Below are positions 10,991 through 19,233 of a stretch of DNA of 64,000 nucleotides, piece by piece (within the stretch, counting starts at the first letter, position 1; every line of letters starts with the position of its first letter). The notes under the pieces are model-generated. The model had not been told where the DNA came from. It saw nothing but the letters and a program-made list of their open reading frames with translations, and did no database searches. The DNA comes from Palsa-504 sp963744575. GTDB lineage: Bacteria; Actinomycetota; Actinomycetes; Streptosporangiales; Streptosporangiaceae. The stretch spans positions 496,001 through 560,000 of the forward strand of contig CAVUUF010000016.1 in assembly GCA_963744575.1 (NCBI GenBank), read 5' to 3'. Made by a program: the position numbers and the translations under genes.

Positions 10991-11757
10991 GTGATCGAGA
11001 ACTGCGCGATCGCGACGATGGACGGATCCCGGCACGACCAGGGCGGGGCCGAGTACCGCAGCGGCCACGTGGTGGCGGCCGGCGGGCGGATCACCGCGGT
11101 GGGCGACGGTCCCGCGGCCGCCAGCCCCGACGGCGCCCGGCGGATCGACGGGACCGGGTGCCTGGCCACCCCGGGCCTGGTCAACACGCACCACCACCTG
11201 TACCAGTGGCTCACCCAGGCGCGGGCGCAGCAGTCCGTGCTGTTCGACTGGCTCACCGAGCTGTACCCGGTCTGGGCCCGGATCAACGCCGGCCAGGTGC
11301 ACGCCGCGGCCACCGCGGGCCTGGCCTGGCTGGCCCTGTCCGGATGCACCACGAGCAGCGATCACCATTACATCTTCCCGCGGGGCGGCAGCGCCGGCGG
11401 CGACGCGCTGGAGGCCGAGGTTGCCGCGGCGGCCCGGGTCGGCCTCCGCTTCCACCCCTGCCGCGGCTCGATGGACCTCGGCCGGTCGGCCGGCGGCCTG
11501 CCGCCCGACGAGATCGTGGAGGACACCGACGCGGCGCTGGCCGCGACCGAGGACGCCGTGCGCCGCTTCCACGACCCCGCCCCCGGCGCCATGGTGCGGG
11601 TGGCGGCCGCGCCGTGCTCCCCGTTCTCGGTCAGCCCCAGGCTCATGCGCGAGACCGCCGACCTGGCCCGCAGGCTGGGCGTGCACACGCACCTGGCGGA
11701 AACCCGCGAGGAAGACGCGTACTGCCGGCAGACCCTCGGCCGCACCCCGGCCGAGCG
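10991..11757 (+). pseudogene. 8-oxoguanine deaminase, truncated (C-terminal half missing)
   Basis: From GTG at 10991 about 255 codons match an amidohydrolase of the 8-oxoguanine deaminase type: IENCAIATMDG, then LVNTHHHLYQWLTQAR (metal site HxH, about residues 64-79), SSDHHYIFPRG, FHPCRGSMD and LGVHTHLAETREEDAYC. Homology stops at LGRTPAE near 11757. The frame then runs into Arg-rich sequence antisense to the convergent moaD gene. A normal member is about 450 residues; the C-terminal metal ligands (later His and Asp) are gone, so this protein is unlikely to be active. It lies 17 bases after uraH, in the same purine operon. Confidence 0.85.
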
Positions 11758-11818
11758 GCCGCCCGCGCGGCCCGGGCGGCGACGACCCGGCTGGCGGCGT
11801 CGGCGGGTAGCCAGTGAG

Positions 11819-12133
11819 CTAGCCGCCCGCCATCGCGCCGACGATCAGGTACGGTTCTTTCCCGGCCGCGACCTCCTCGGGCAGCGGGACATCCGGCCGC
11901 TCGTGCGACAGGTCCTGCTCGCAGGCGAAGAACCGGACGAACGCCCGCCGCTTCCCGGTGCGCTGGTCACGGATGGTGCCGCGCAGCATCGGGTACCTGG
12001 CCTCCAGCGCGTCGAGCACCGAGCCCTGGGTGACCCGGCCGGTGACCCGCAGTTCGACCTCGCCGTGGACGCGGGCCAGGGTCCGCAGGTGCGCCGGCAG
12101 CGCCACCCGGATCACGTCAGCGTCCCCGGTCAT
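11819..12133 (-). CDS. MoaD/ThiS-family ubiquitin-like sulfur carrier
   Basis: A 104-residue beta-grasp protein ending in Gly-Gly (IVGAMAGG), the tail that is adenylated and thiocarboxylated in MoaD/ThiS carriers. The middle reads VTGRVTQGSVLDALEARYPMLRGTIRDQ and FVRFFACEQDLSHERPDVPLPEEVAAGKEPYLIV, matching the family. The ATG at 12131-12133 overlaps the stop of the BNR-repeat gene (ATGA), so the two are coupled. No E1-like (MoeB/ThiF) or JAB gene is nearby, so the sulfur acceptor is unknown. Confidence 0.85.
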   Translation of the reverse strand: MTGDADVIRVALPAHLRTLARVHGEVELRVTGRVTQGSVLDALEARYPMLRGTIRDQRTGKRRAFVRFFACEQDLSHERPDVPLPEEVAAGKEPYLIVGAMAGG

Positions 12134-13245
12134 GACAGCGTCTGCACCTCCACCGACAGCACGGCCGGCAGGTCGCGGACGATCGGCGCCCAGCTGTCCC
12201 CGGCGTCGGCCGAGGCGTACACCTGGCCGCCGGTGGTGCCGAAGTAGATCCCGCAGTCGTCGAGGGAGTCGACGGCCATCGCGTCGCGGAGCACGTTGAC
12301 GTAGCAGTGCTCCTGCGGCAGGCCCCTGGTAAGCGGCTCCCACTCGTCTCCGCCGGTGCGGCTGCGGTAGACACGCAGCCTCCCGTCCGGCGGGAAGTGG
12401 TGCGAGTCGCTGGTGATCGGTACCACGTAGACGGTCTGCGGCTCGTGCGCGTGCACGTCGATGGGGAACCCGAAGTCGGTCGGCAGGTCGCCGCTGACCT
12501 CGTGCCAGGATTCGCCCGCGTCGTCGCTGCGCATCACGTCCCAGTGCTTCTGCATGTACAGGACGGACGGGCGCGCCGGGTGCATGGCCAGGCGGTGCAC
12601 GCAGTGCCCGACCTCGGCGGCGGGATCCGGGATCCCCTCGGAACGCAGGCCGCGGTTCACCGGCTTCCAGGTCTCGCCTCCGTCGTCAGACCGGAACGCG
12701 CCCGCGGCCGAGATGGCCGTGAAGATCCGCCCCGGCCGGGACGGATCCAGGATGATCGTGTGCAGGCACATGCCGCCCGCGCCCGGCTGCCAGGAGGGCC
12801 CGGACCGGTGACCGCGCAACCCCGGCAGTTCCCGCCACTGCCGCCCGCCGTCGGTAGACCGGAACAGCCCGGCGTCTTCCACGCCGGCGTAGACGGTGTC
12901 CGGGTCGTCCAGCGCCGGTTCCAGGTGCCAGACCCGGGCGAACTCCCACGGGTGCGGCGTGCCGTCATACCACTGGTGGGTGCCGGGCTCGCCCTGGTAA
13001 CGGAACTCGTTGCCGACCGGCTCCCAGGTCAGGCCGCCGTCGTCAGAACGCTGGATCACCTGGCCGAACCAGCCGCTGGTCTGCGACGCGTACAGCCGGT
13101 CCGGGTCCGCGGGCGATCCCTTGAGATGGTAGATCTCCCAGCCGGCGAAATGCGGCCCGCTGACGTCCCATTTTTCGCGCTTACCGTCCGAACTCAGCAC
13201 GAACGCGCCCTTGCGCGTCCCCACGAGAACCCGTATGCCACTCAT
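12130..13245 (-). CDS. WD40/YVTN/BNR-repeat (sialidase-like propeller) protein
   Basis: A 371-residue beta-propeller with at least five Asp-box (BNR) motifs: SDDGGLTW, STDGGRQW, SDDGGETW, SDDAGESW and SADAGDSW, spaced along the chain. There is no signal peptide, so it is probably cytoplasmic and not a secreted sialidase. The start MSGIRVLVGTRKGAF at 13245 is chosen because GGAAGGGG lies just upstream and the longer frame has a non-protein-like head. It is followed by, and overlaps, the MoaD/ThiS gene, suggesting joint function. Enzymatic activity cannot be inferred. Confidence 0.8.
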   Translation of the reverse strand: MSGIRVLVGTRKGAFVLSSDGKREKWDVSGPHFAGWEIYHLKGSPADPDRLYASQTSGWFGQVIQRSDDGGLTWEPVGNEFRYQGEPGTHQWYDGTPHPWEFARVWHLEPALDDPDTVYAGVEDAGLFRSTDGGRQWRELPGLRGHRSGPSWQPGAGGMCLHTIILDPSRPGRIFTAISAAGAFRSDDGGETWKPVNRGLRSEGIPDPAAEVGHCVHRLAMHPARPSVLYMQKHWDVMRSDDAGESWHEVSGDLPTDFGFPIDVHAHEPQTVYVVPITSDSHHFPPDGRLRVYRSRTGGDEWEPLTRGLPQEHCYVNVLRDAMAVDSLDDCGIYFGTTGGQVYASADAGDSWAPIVRDLPAVLSVEVQTLS

Positions 13246-13363
13246 CGGCAACCCCTTCCACGGGCGAATGGGCACAATCCTTCGCGGTTCCGACGATGGC
13301 CAGACCCCGGAATCATCGCCCATTATTCATTCATCGTCGTCCAGTTGAATGGCCTCCGAGCAT

Positions 13364-13384
13364 TTCGCAAACAATAATTGCGAA
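13364..13384. promoter_or_regulatory. perfect palindrome TTCGCAA-N7-TTGCGAA upstream of allB
   Basis: TTCGCAA (13364-13370) and TTGCGAA (13378-13384) flank ACAATAA in an AT-rich island inside the 337-base gap between the BNR-repeat gene and allB, which diverge from this gap. Further AATTGC/AATTGCG half-sites follow at 13392-13402. It has the size and symmetry of a dimeric regulator's operator and could serve either gene. Otherwise the gap holds no gene. Confidence 0.5.
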
Positions 13385-13582
13385 AGGTAATTGCTAATTG
13401 CGTTGCGGAACGGCGATGCGCCCCGGCTGCGGGCGGGAAGGCGCGTGAGAGACTGGCGGCTGTGCGTACACAGGAACCGGGCTCCCGCGTCAGCCGCCGG
13501 GGCTGGCCGTATGCAGCGGGGCTGGCGCGAGGTCCGTTCGGCCTAAAACAACCCCGGCCCGGTCACACGCCGACGGTGTGGC

Positions 13583-14908
13583 ATGCGGCCTGACCTGGTG
13601 GTCCGGTCCCGGCGGGCGGTGCTTCCCGACGGGACGCGGGCGGCGGCGGTCGCGGTCAGCGGCCCGCGCATCACGGCCGTGGCGGACTACGGCGCGGTCC
13701 TGGACGCCGGCCGGGACGTCGACCTCGGCGGCCTCGCGCTTCTGCCTGGCCTGGTCGACACGCACGTGCACGTCAACGAGCCCGGCCGGACCGAGTGGGA
13801 GGGCTTCGCCACCGCCACCCGGGCGGCCGCGGCCGGAGGGGTGACCACGATCTGCGATATGCCGCTCAACTCGCTGCCGCCCACCACCACGGTGGCGGCG
13901 CTGGCGGAAAAACGCGCGGCGGCGGCCGGGAAATGCTGGGTCGACGTGGCGTTCTGGGGCGGGGCGGTGCCCGGTAACGAGGCCTCGCTGCGGCCACTGC
14001 ACGATGCCGGGGTGGTCGGCTTCAAGTGCTTCCTGCTTGACTCCGGGGTACCCGAGTTCCCGCCGCTCGAGGTGGCCGGGCTGCGTTCGGCGCTCGGTAC
14101 GCTGGCCGCGGTGGACGCGCTGCTGATCGCGCACGCCGAGGACGCGGCGGAGATCAAGCCGGCGTCCGGCCGGGATTTCGGCTCGTTCGCGGCGTCCAGG
14201 CCGCCGGTCGCCGAGCGCCGCGCGATCGAGAAGGTCATCTCGGCCGCGGCCGTCACCGGGGCGCGGGCGCACATCGTCCACCTGTCCGCCGCCGAGTGCG
14301 TGGCCCTGATCGCCGGAGCGAAGGCGGCGGGCGTCCGGCTGACCGCCGAGACCTGCCCGCACTACCTGTACTTCTCCGCCGAGCAGGTGCCCGACGGCGC
14401 CACCGAGTTCAAGTCCTGCCCGCCGATCAGGGACTCGGTCAACCGCGAGGCGCTGTGGCGCGGGCTGGAGGCGGGCGTGATCGACTGCGTGGTGTCCGAC
14501 CACTCGCCCTGCCCGCCCGAGCTCAAGGCCCTCGGCACCGGGGACTTCGGCGCCGCCTGGGGCGGCATCGCCTCGCTCCAGCTGGGCCTGTCCGCGGTGT
14601 GGACCGTCGCCCGCCGCCGCGGGCGGACGCTGGAGGACCTGGCCCGGTGGATGGCGTCGGCCCCGGCCGCGCTCGCGGGCCTGCCGGCCAAGGGCCGGCT
14701 GGCCGTCGGCGCGGACGCTGACCTGGTGGCCTTCGACCCGGACGAGACGTACGTCGTGGACCCCGCCCGGCTGTATCACCGGCACCCGGTCACCCCGTAC
14801 GCCGGGCAGACGCTGACCGGGCGCGTGAGACAGACGTGGCTGCGCGGTATTCCGCTGCTTGAAGGTGAGGATGGAACGCCAGTTGGACGGCTGCTAAAAC
14901 GGGGATGA
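13583..14908 (+). CDS. allB: allantoinase
   Basis: A 441-residue amidohydrolase that opens allantoin to allantoate. The metal motif HVHVNEPGRTEWEGF (about residues 60-74), the carboxylated-Lys segment GVVGFKCFLLDSG (about 146-158), HAEDAAEI, HIVHLSAAE, TCPHYLYF and VSDHSPCPPELK (Asp/His) are all present and intact, and length is normal for the family. The start is ATG at 13583. It overlaps alc by ATGA and forms the second half of the purine pathway seen at 10123-10973. Confidence 0.96.
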   Translation: MRPDLVVRSRRAVLPDGTRAAAVAVSGPRITAVADYGAVLDAGRDVDLGGLALLPGLVDTHVHVNEPGRTEWEGFATATRAAAAGGVTTICDMPLNSLPPTTTVAALAEKRAAAAGKCWVDVAFWGGAVPGNEASLRPLHDAGVVGFKCFLLDSGVPEFPPLEVAGLRSALGTLAAVDALLIAHAEDAAEIKPASGRDFGSFAASRPPVAERRAIEKVISAAAVTGARAHIVHLSAAECVALIAGAKAAGVRLTAETCPHYLYFSAEQVPDGATEFKSCPPIRDSVNREALWRGLEAGVIDCVVSDHSPCPPELKALGTGDFGAAWGGIASLQLGLSAVWTVARRRGRTLEDLARWMASAPAALAGLPAKGRLAVGADADLVAFDPDETYVVDPARLYHRHPVTPYAGQTLTGRVRQTWLRGIPLLEGEDGTPVGRLLKRG

Positions 14909-15951
14909 ACAGGGGTATGGATGAGCAGCTTCTCCCCGACTTGCTCCGGCTGCGCGGGTCCGTCGTGGCGGCCAGCGACGAATTCTTCGCCGCGAAAGAG
15001 AACCTGGTCAAGGTGTCCGCGCCGGTCTTCGTGCCGGATACCTACGACGCCAAGGGTCAGGTATACGACGGGTGGGAGACCAGACGGCGGCGCGGGTCCG
15101 GCGGAATGCAGCCGGATAGCACCGCCCGCGACTGGGTGATCGTCAGGCTCGGCGTGCCCGGGGTGGTGCGCTCCATCGGGGTCGACACCACGTTCTTCAC
15201 CGGCAACTTCCCGCAGGCCTGTTCGGCGGACGGATGTTCGGTGGCCGGGTATCCCCCGGTCGAGGAGCTGACCGGCTCCGGCGGCTGGCGGGAGATCATG
15301 CCGCGCGCCCTGCTCACCGGCAGCGCCCGGCACGCCTTCAAGGTGCACTCCGGTCTTAGGTTCACCCATGTCCGGCTGAACATCTTCCCCGACGGCGGCA
15401 TCGCCCGGCTGCACGTCCACGGCGAGGTGGTGCCGGACCCGGCCATACTCCAGGGCCTGACCATCGACCTGGCGGCGCTGGAAAACGGTGCCGACGTGGT
15501 GGCCAGCAACGACCAGAACTACTACTCCCCGGCGCGCAACGTCATATCCCCCGGGCTGTCGCGGGTGATGCACGAGGGCTGGGAAACCCGCAGGCGGCGC
15601 AGGCCCGGGCACGAGTGGCTGGTCATCCGGCTGGCCGGGCAGGGCGTCATCGAGCTCGCCGAGATCGACACGTCCTGGTTCCGCGGCAACCAGCCCGACC
15701 TCGCCTCAGTGCAGACGCTGGACGCCGGAGCCGGCGCGTCGCCATCGGACGAGAGCGCATGGCACGATCTGCTACCGCCGGTCAGGCTGCTGCCCGACAC
15801 TCCGCACCGGTTCCGCGTGAAGAGCGCGCCAGCCACGCATGTCAGGCTGAACCTCTTCCCCGACGGCGGAGTGGCCCGGCTGAGGTTGTTCGGGTCGCTG
15901 ACCGACGACGGCCTTGCGGCGCTGCGGCGCCGCTGGGACGAAACGGCGTGA
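14905..15951 (+). CDS. alc: allantoicase
   Basis: A 348-residue allantoicase (allantoate to ureidoglycolate plus urea). The internal duplication of the family is clear: YDGWETRRRRG and MHEGWETRRRRR mark the two repeats, and each ends with a matching strand, RLNIFPDGGIARLHVHG and RLNLFPDGGVARLRLFG. IGVDTTFFTGNFP and AEIDTSWFRGNQP are the paired metal/substrate loops. The ATG at 14905 overlaps the allB stop; a second Met at residue 5 is also possible. Ureidoglycolate lyase is not in the window. Confidence 0.96.
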   Translation: MNRGMDEQLLPDLLRLRGSVVAASDEFFAAKENLVKVSAPVFVPDTYDAKGQVYDGWETRRRRGSGGMQPDSTARDWVIVRLGVPGVVRSIGVDTTFFTGNFPQACSADGCSVAGYPPVEELTGSGGWREIMPRALLTGSARHAFKVHSGLRFTHVRLNIFPDGGIARLHVHGEVVPDPAILQGLTIDLAALENGADVVASNDQNYYSPARNVISPGLSRVMHEGWETRRRRRPGHEWLVIRLAGQGVIELAEIDTSWFRGNQPDLASVQTLDAGAGASPSDESAWHDLLPPVRLLPDTPHRFRVKSAPATHVRLNLFPDGGVARLRLFGSLTDDGLAALRRRWDETA

Positions 15952-16033
15952 GCCACGTGGTCATCGCCCTGGACAAGTAATTCGCTCACCAGCCCGATGA
16001 CCGTGGGCCTCAACGGGGAGGATCCGGGTTGTC

Positions 16034-16071
16034 GGGAGGATTTGGTCAATCAGGGTGTACCAAATCCTCCC
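16034..16071. terminator. 13-bp perfect inverted repeat after alc
   Basis: GGGAGGATTTGGT (16034-16046) and ACCAAATCCTCCC (16059-16071) are exact complements around a 12-base loop. The hairpin lies 83 bases past the alc stop and 114 bases before the next rightward gene. It has no T-tract, as is common for actinobacterial terminators; an operator role is also possible because of its modest GC content and long loop. Confidence 0.55.
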
Positions 16072-16184
16072 CGTAACCCCGATCTACCCCGATCTTTCTG
16101 AGGGCGGACGCACCACGGCTCGCTGGTGCACCACAGCACACGCTGGCATCACGGCACCAGCTCCAGGGCTGCACCGGCGGATCA

Positions 16185-18080
16185 TTGGCGCATATCCTGG
16201 GCAGTCTTCGGGCGGGAGGTGCGCTGATCGCGGGTATCGCCGGGCAGGGACCGCGGGCCGCTGCCTGGCGGCAGCCGCGAACCGCCGGTGAGCCGCGGCA
16301 GCCGCGCACGGCCGCGGTGCCGCGGCGACCGCGAGCGGCCCGGCGCGTGTGGCCGGGCGTCGTGGTCGCGGTGGCGTACTTCGCCCTGGCCGTCGTGCCT
16401 TACTGGGGCTACTGGACCGCGGGCGGAACCCGCGTCGCGGGCAAGGGCGGAGACCCGGCGACGGACGCCTGGTTTCTCGAGTGGACCTGCTACGCGCTGG
16501 TGCACCTGCATAACCCGCTGGTCACCGACTGGGGAAATTACCCGTACGGCGTCAACGGGGTGGCCAACCTCAGCATGCCGCTGCTGGGCGTGCTGGGCGC
16601 TCCGGTGATGCTGGCGTTCGGCGCCTTCGTCACCACTACCTTGTTCTTCACCCTGGCGTTCCCGCTTTCGGCCCTGTCCGGCTACGCGCTGATCCGGCGC
16701 TGGGCCCGGTGGCGGCCGGCCGCGTTCGGCGGAGGCCTGCTCTACGGCTTCTCGCCGTACCTGGTCGCGCAGGGCGGCTCGCACCTGAATCTGGTTTTCG
16801 TGCCGCTTCCGCCGCTGATCTTTCTCGTCCTGGGCGAGATAGCCTCGGGGCGGCCGCGGCGGGCCTGGGCGTGGGGAACGGCTCTGGCCCTGCTGTGCGC
16901 GGCGCAGTTCCTCATCTCCGCCGAGGTCCTGGTCTCGACGGTGATCGTCGGCGCCATCGGGCTGGCCGTCGCGGCGCTGGTGGACCGGGCCGCGGCCGGG
17001 AAGCGCTGGAAGTTCGCCGCGCGCGCCATCGGGATCGCGTCCGGCGTCACTGCCCTGCTGCTCGCGTACCCGCTGTGGCTGCTGCTGGCCGGCCCGGCCC
17101 GGATATCGGGCCCGGTGCAGCGCACCTCGCTGTACCGCGGGAACCTCCTGGCGCCGCTCATCCCGGATGCGTCCATCCGATTCCGGGTCACCGGGTGGCT
17201 GCCGCTGGCGGACACGTTCTCCGGCGGCACCAGCGAGAACGGCCTGTATATCGGGCTCCCGCTGCTCGCGGTGCTGCTCGTCGGCGCGATCGCCCTCTGG
17301 CGCCGCCCGGTCATGAAGGTAGCGGCGCTGACCACGGTCGCGGCCTTCGTCATGTCTCTCGGCTCGCGGCTCACGGTGGGGCGCTGGACCTGGACGGCGG
17401 TCCCGCTCCCGGAGGCCGCACTGACGCACATCCCGGTCCTGGACAACACGATCGCCGCCCGCTACTCCCTCTACGTGATGCTCGGCGCGGCCATGATGTT
17501 CGCCCTCACGATCGAGGCGCTGCGGGACCGCCTGCGCCAGGCCGGGCCCTGGCCGGGCCTGGCCGCGGGTACCGCCTGCGCCGCGCTGGCTTGCCTGGCG
17601 CTCCTGCCGCTCGTGCCCTCCTGGCCGTACTGGACGCGAGTGACGCAGGTGCCGCGGTATTTCTCGTCGTCCATGGTGACGGCGGTGCCTCAGGGCAGCG
17701 TGGCGGCGCTGTACCCGTTCCCGGACGCCGGCGACGCGATCCCGATGCTGTGGCAGGTCGAGGCCGGCCTGCGCTTCAAGGCTCCGGGCGGGAGGTTCGT
17801 GGTCCCGGCGCCTGGTTCGGCCGGCACGCCGGCCTCCGACCGGCAGACTCTGACCGGCGAGGTTCTCGGCCGGCTCGCCCACGGGCGGCCGCCCGCGATG
17901 ACGCCAGCCCTGCGGCGCGCGCTGCGGGCCCAGTTGCGGGCCTGGGGCGTGCGAGCGGTCCTGGTCCAGCCGACCGGGCAGCGTCCGGCTCTGGTCATGC
18001 CCTTTTTCGAGTGGCTCCTTGGCCGTCCGCCCGACATCCGGTCCGGCGGGATCAGCGCCTGGTACGGCCCGGTCGGTTAG
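16185..18080 (+). CDS. multi-pass membrane protein, GT-C glycosyltransferase-like
   Basis: A 631-residue membrane protein. A basic N-terminus of about 60 residues precedes roughly ten hydrophobic segments (first VVVAVAYFALAVVPYWGYW, others through about residue 470), followed by a soluble C-terminal part. A loop after the first segment has GDPATDAWFLEWTCYALVH, the acidic-aromatic loop typical of GT-C lipid-linked sugar transferases. It probably moves a polyprenyl-linked sugar in envelope biosynthesis, but donor and acceptor are unknown. The start is uncertain (TTG at 16185 or GTG at 16317). It is convergent with the GT4 gene, whose stop lies seven bases away. Confidence 0.7.
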   Translation: MAHILGSLRAGGALIAGIAGQGPRAAAWRQPRTAGEPRQPRTAAVPRRPRAARRVWPGVVVAVAYFALAVVPYWGYWTAGGTRVAGKGGDPATDAWFLEWTCYALVHLHNPLVTDWGNYPYGVNGVANLSMPLLGVLGAPVMLAFGAFVTTTLFFTLAFPLSALSGYALIRRWARWRPAAFGGGLLYGFSPYLVAQGGSHLNLVFVPLPPLIFLVLGEIASGRPRRAWAWGTALALLCAAQFLISAEVLVSTVIVGAIGLAVAALVDRAAAGKRWKFAARAIGIASGVTALLLAYPLWLLLAGPARISGPVQRTSLYRGNLLAPLIPDASIRFRVTGWLPLADTFSGGTSENGLYIGLPLLAVLLVGAIALWRRPVMKVAALTTVAAFVMSLGSRLTVGRWTWTAVPLPEAALTHIPVLDNTIAARYSLYVMLGAAMMFALTIEALRDRLRQAGPWPGLAAGTACAALACLALLPLVPSWPYWTRVTQVPRYFSSSMVTAVPQGSVAALYPFPDAGDAIPMLWQVEAGLRFKAPGGRFVVPAPGSAGTPASDRQTLTGEVLGRLAHGRPPAMTPALRRALRAQLRAWGVRAVLVQPTGQRPALVMPFFEWLLGRPPDIRSGGISAWYGPVG

Positions 18081-18087
18081 CGGCTGG

Positions 18088-19233
18088 TCATTGCGGCTGC
18101 CGACGCCGGGTGCCGGTCAGCTGGGCGTATTCGGCCAGGGCGGCGGAGACGGCGTCGTCTTCGTCTGGCAGGGCGCGCCCGCGCGCCGCGGCGGCCCGGC
18201 GCAGGCGGGCGGCCAGCGCGGTACCGGTGAGCACCGAACGGACCGCGGCGGCGAGCCGGTCGGGGTCGCCGGGCGGGACGAGCAGGGCAGCGTCCTCGCC
18301 GGTGAGTCCCGGCGTGCCACCGACGCGGGTGGCCACGATGGGCACCCCGGCGCGCAGCGCTTCCTGCAGGATGAGCGGCTGGCCCTCCCACGCGCTCGGC
18401 AGCACGAACACGGCGGCGGCGGCCAGCAGGGCCGGCACGTCGTCGCGGTGGCCGGGAAAACGCGCGTCGAGCCCCAGCCGGGCCGCCCGGCTCTTCAGTT
18501 CCGCCTCGAGCGGGCCCTCGCCGGCGATGACCAGGATCGGCGCCGGCCGCAGATCCGCCCAGCGGGCGGCCGCCTCAAGCAGGGTGCCGAACCCCTTCTG
18601 GGCGGCCAGCCGGCCCACGCCGAGCACGACGGGCCGGGTCGGGTCCGCGCCGTCGACCGGGCCCCGGGCCGCGCGCGTTTCCGCGGAAACGTCCCCCGGG
18701 TCGGCGGGGAGGGCGGCGGCGGGGACTAGCGCGCGGCTCACGCGGCGGGCGCCGGCGGCGCGCATGCGTGCTTCCAGGTCCGGGGAGACGCACAGCACCG
18801 AGTCGGCGCCGCGCGCGACGATCAGTTCGAGGACGCGGTAGATCGCGCCGGTGGCGCCGCCAGCGGCGGGGGCGTTGTGCACGGTGACGGCCAGCGCGGG
18901 CCGCGGGGCGTAGACGGTCGCCCGGACGAACGCCGCCGCGATGGCGGTGAGCGCCCCGGCCCGCAGGCCGTGCGCGTGCAGCACGTCGGGGCGCCAGGCC
19001 CCGATCAGGCGGCGCAGCCGCCATATCGCCCGCAGGTCGCGCCGCAGGCGCGGCCGGCCGGCGATCTCGACCGGCGTGAACGAGACCGTGGCGCTGAAGC
19101 CGAAGTCACGGTCGGTCCGGGCCGGGCCGAACACCTCGGCGGCCACGCCCCGGGCGGCGCAGCCGGCGGCGAGCATCCGGACGTGCCGGGCGGTGCCGCC
19201 GCTGCTGGTGCCGAGCACGAACGCGACCTTCAC
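18088..19233 (-). CDS. GT4-family glycosyltransferase
   Basis: A 381-residue GT-B enzyme. The N-terminal half starts VAFVLGTSSGGTARHV and includes DVLHAHGLRAG. The C-terminal nucleotide-sugar half has VVLGVGRLAAQKGFGTLLEA (about residues 200-219), FPGHRDDVPALLAAAAVFVLPSAWEGQPLILQEALRAGVPIVAT with the E(x)7E motif, and GGTPGLTGED. This is a typical retaining GT4 (group 1) transferase. It overlaps murJ by ATGA and is the last gene of the leftward septation/envelope operon that starts with steA. Substrate unknown. Confidence 0.9.
   Translation of the reverse strand: MKVAFVLGTSSGGTARHVRMLAAGCAARGVAAEVFGPARTDRDFGFSATVSFTPVEIAGRPRLRRDLRAIWRLRRLIGAWRPDVLHAHGLRAGALTAIAAAFVRATVYAPRPALAVTVHNAPAAGGATGAIYRVLELIVARGADSVLCVSPDLEARMRAAGARRVSRALVPAAALPADPGDVSAETRAARGPVDGADPTRPVVLGVGRLAAQKGFGTLLEAAARWADLRPAPILVIAGEGPLEAELKSRAARLGLDARFPGHRDDVPALLAAAAVFVLPSAWEGQPLILQEALRAGVPIVATRVGGTPGLTGEDAALLVPPGDPDRLAAAVRSVLTGTALAARLRRAAAARGRALPDEDDAVSAALAEYAQLTGTRRRQPQ

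Noticed and set aside
12247..12343. Longer 5' end of the MoaD frame (from 12343)
   Set aside because: The extra residues are antisense to, and within, the BNR-repeat gene; ATG 12133 overlaps its stop and gives the family start.
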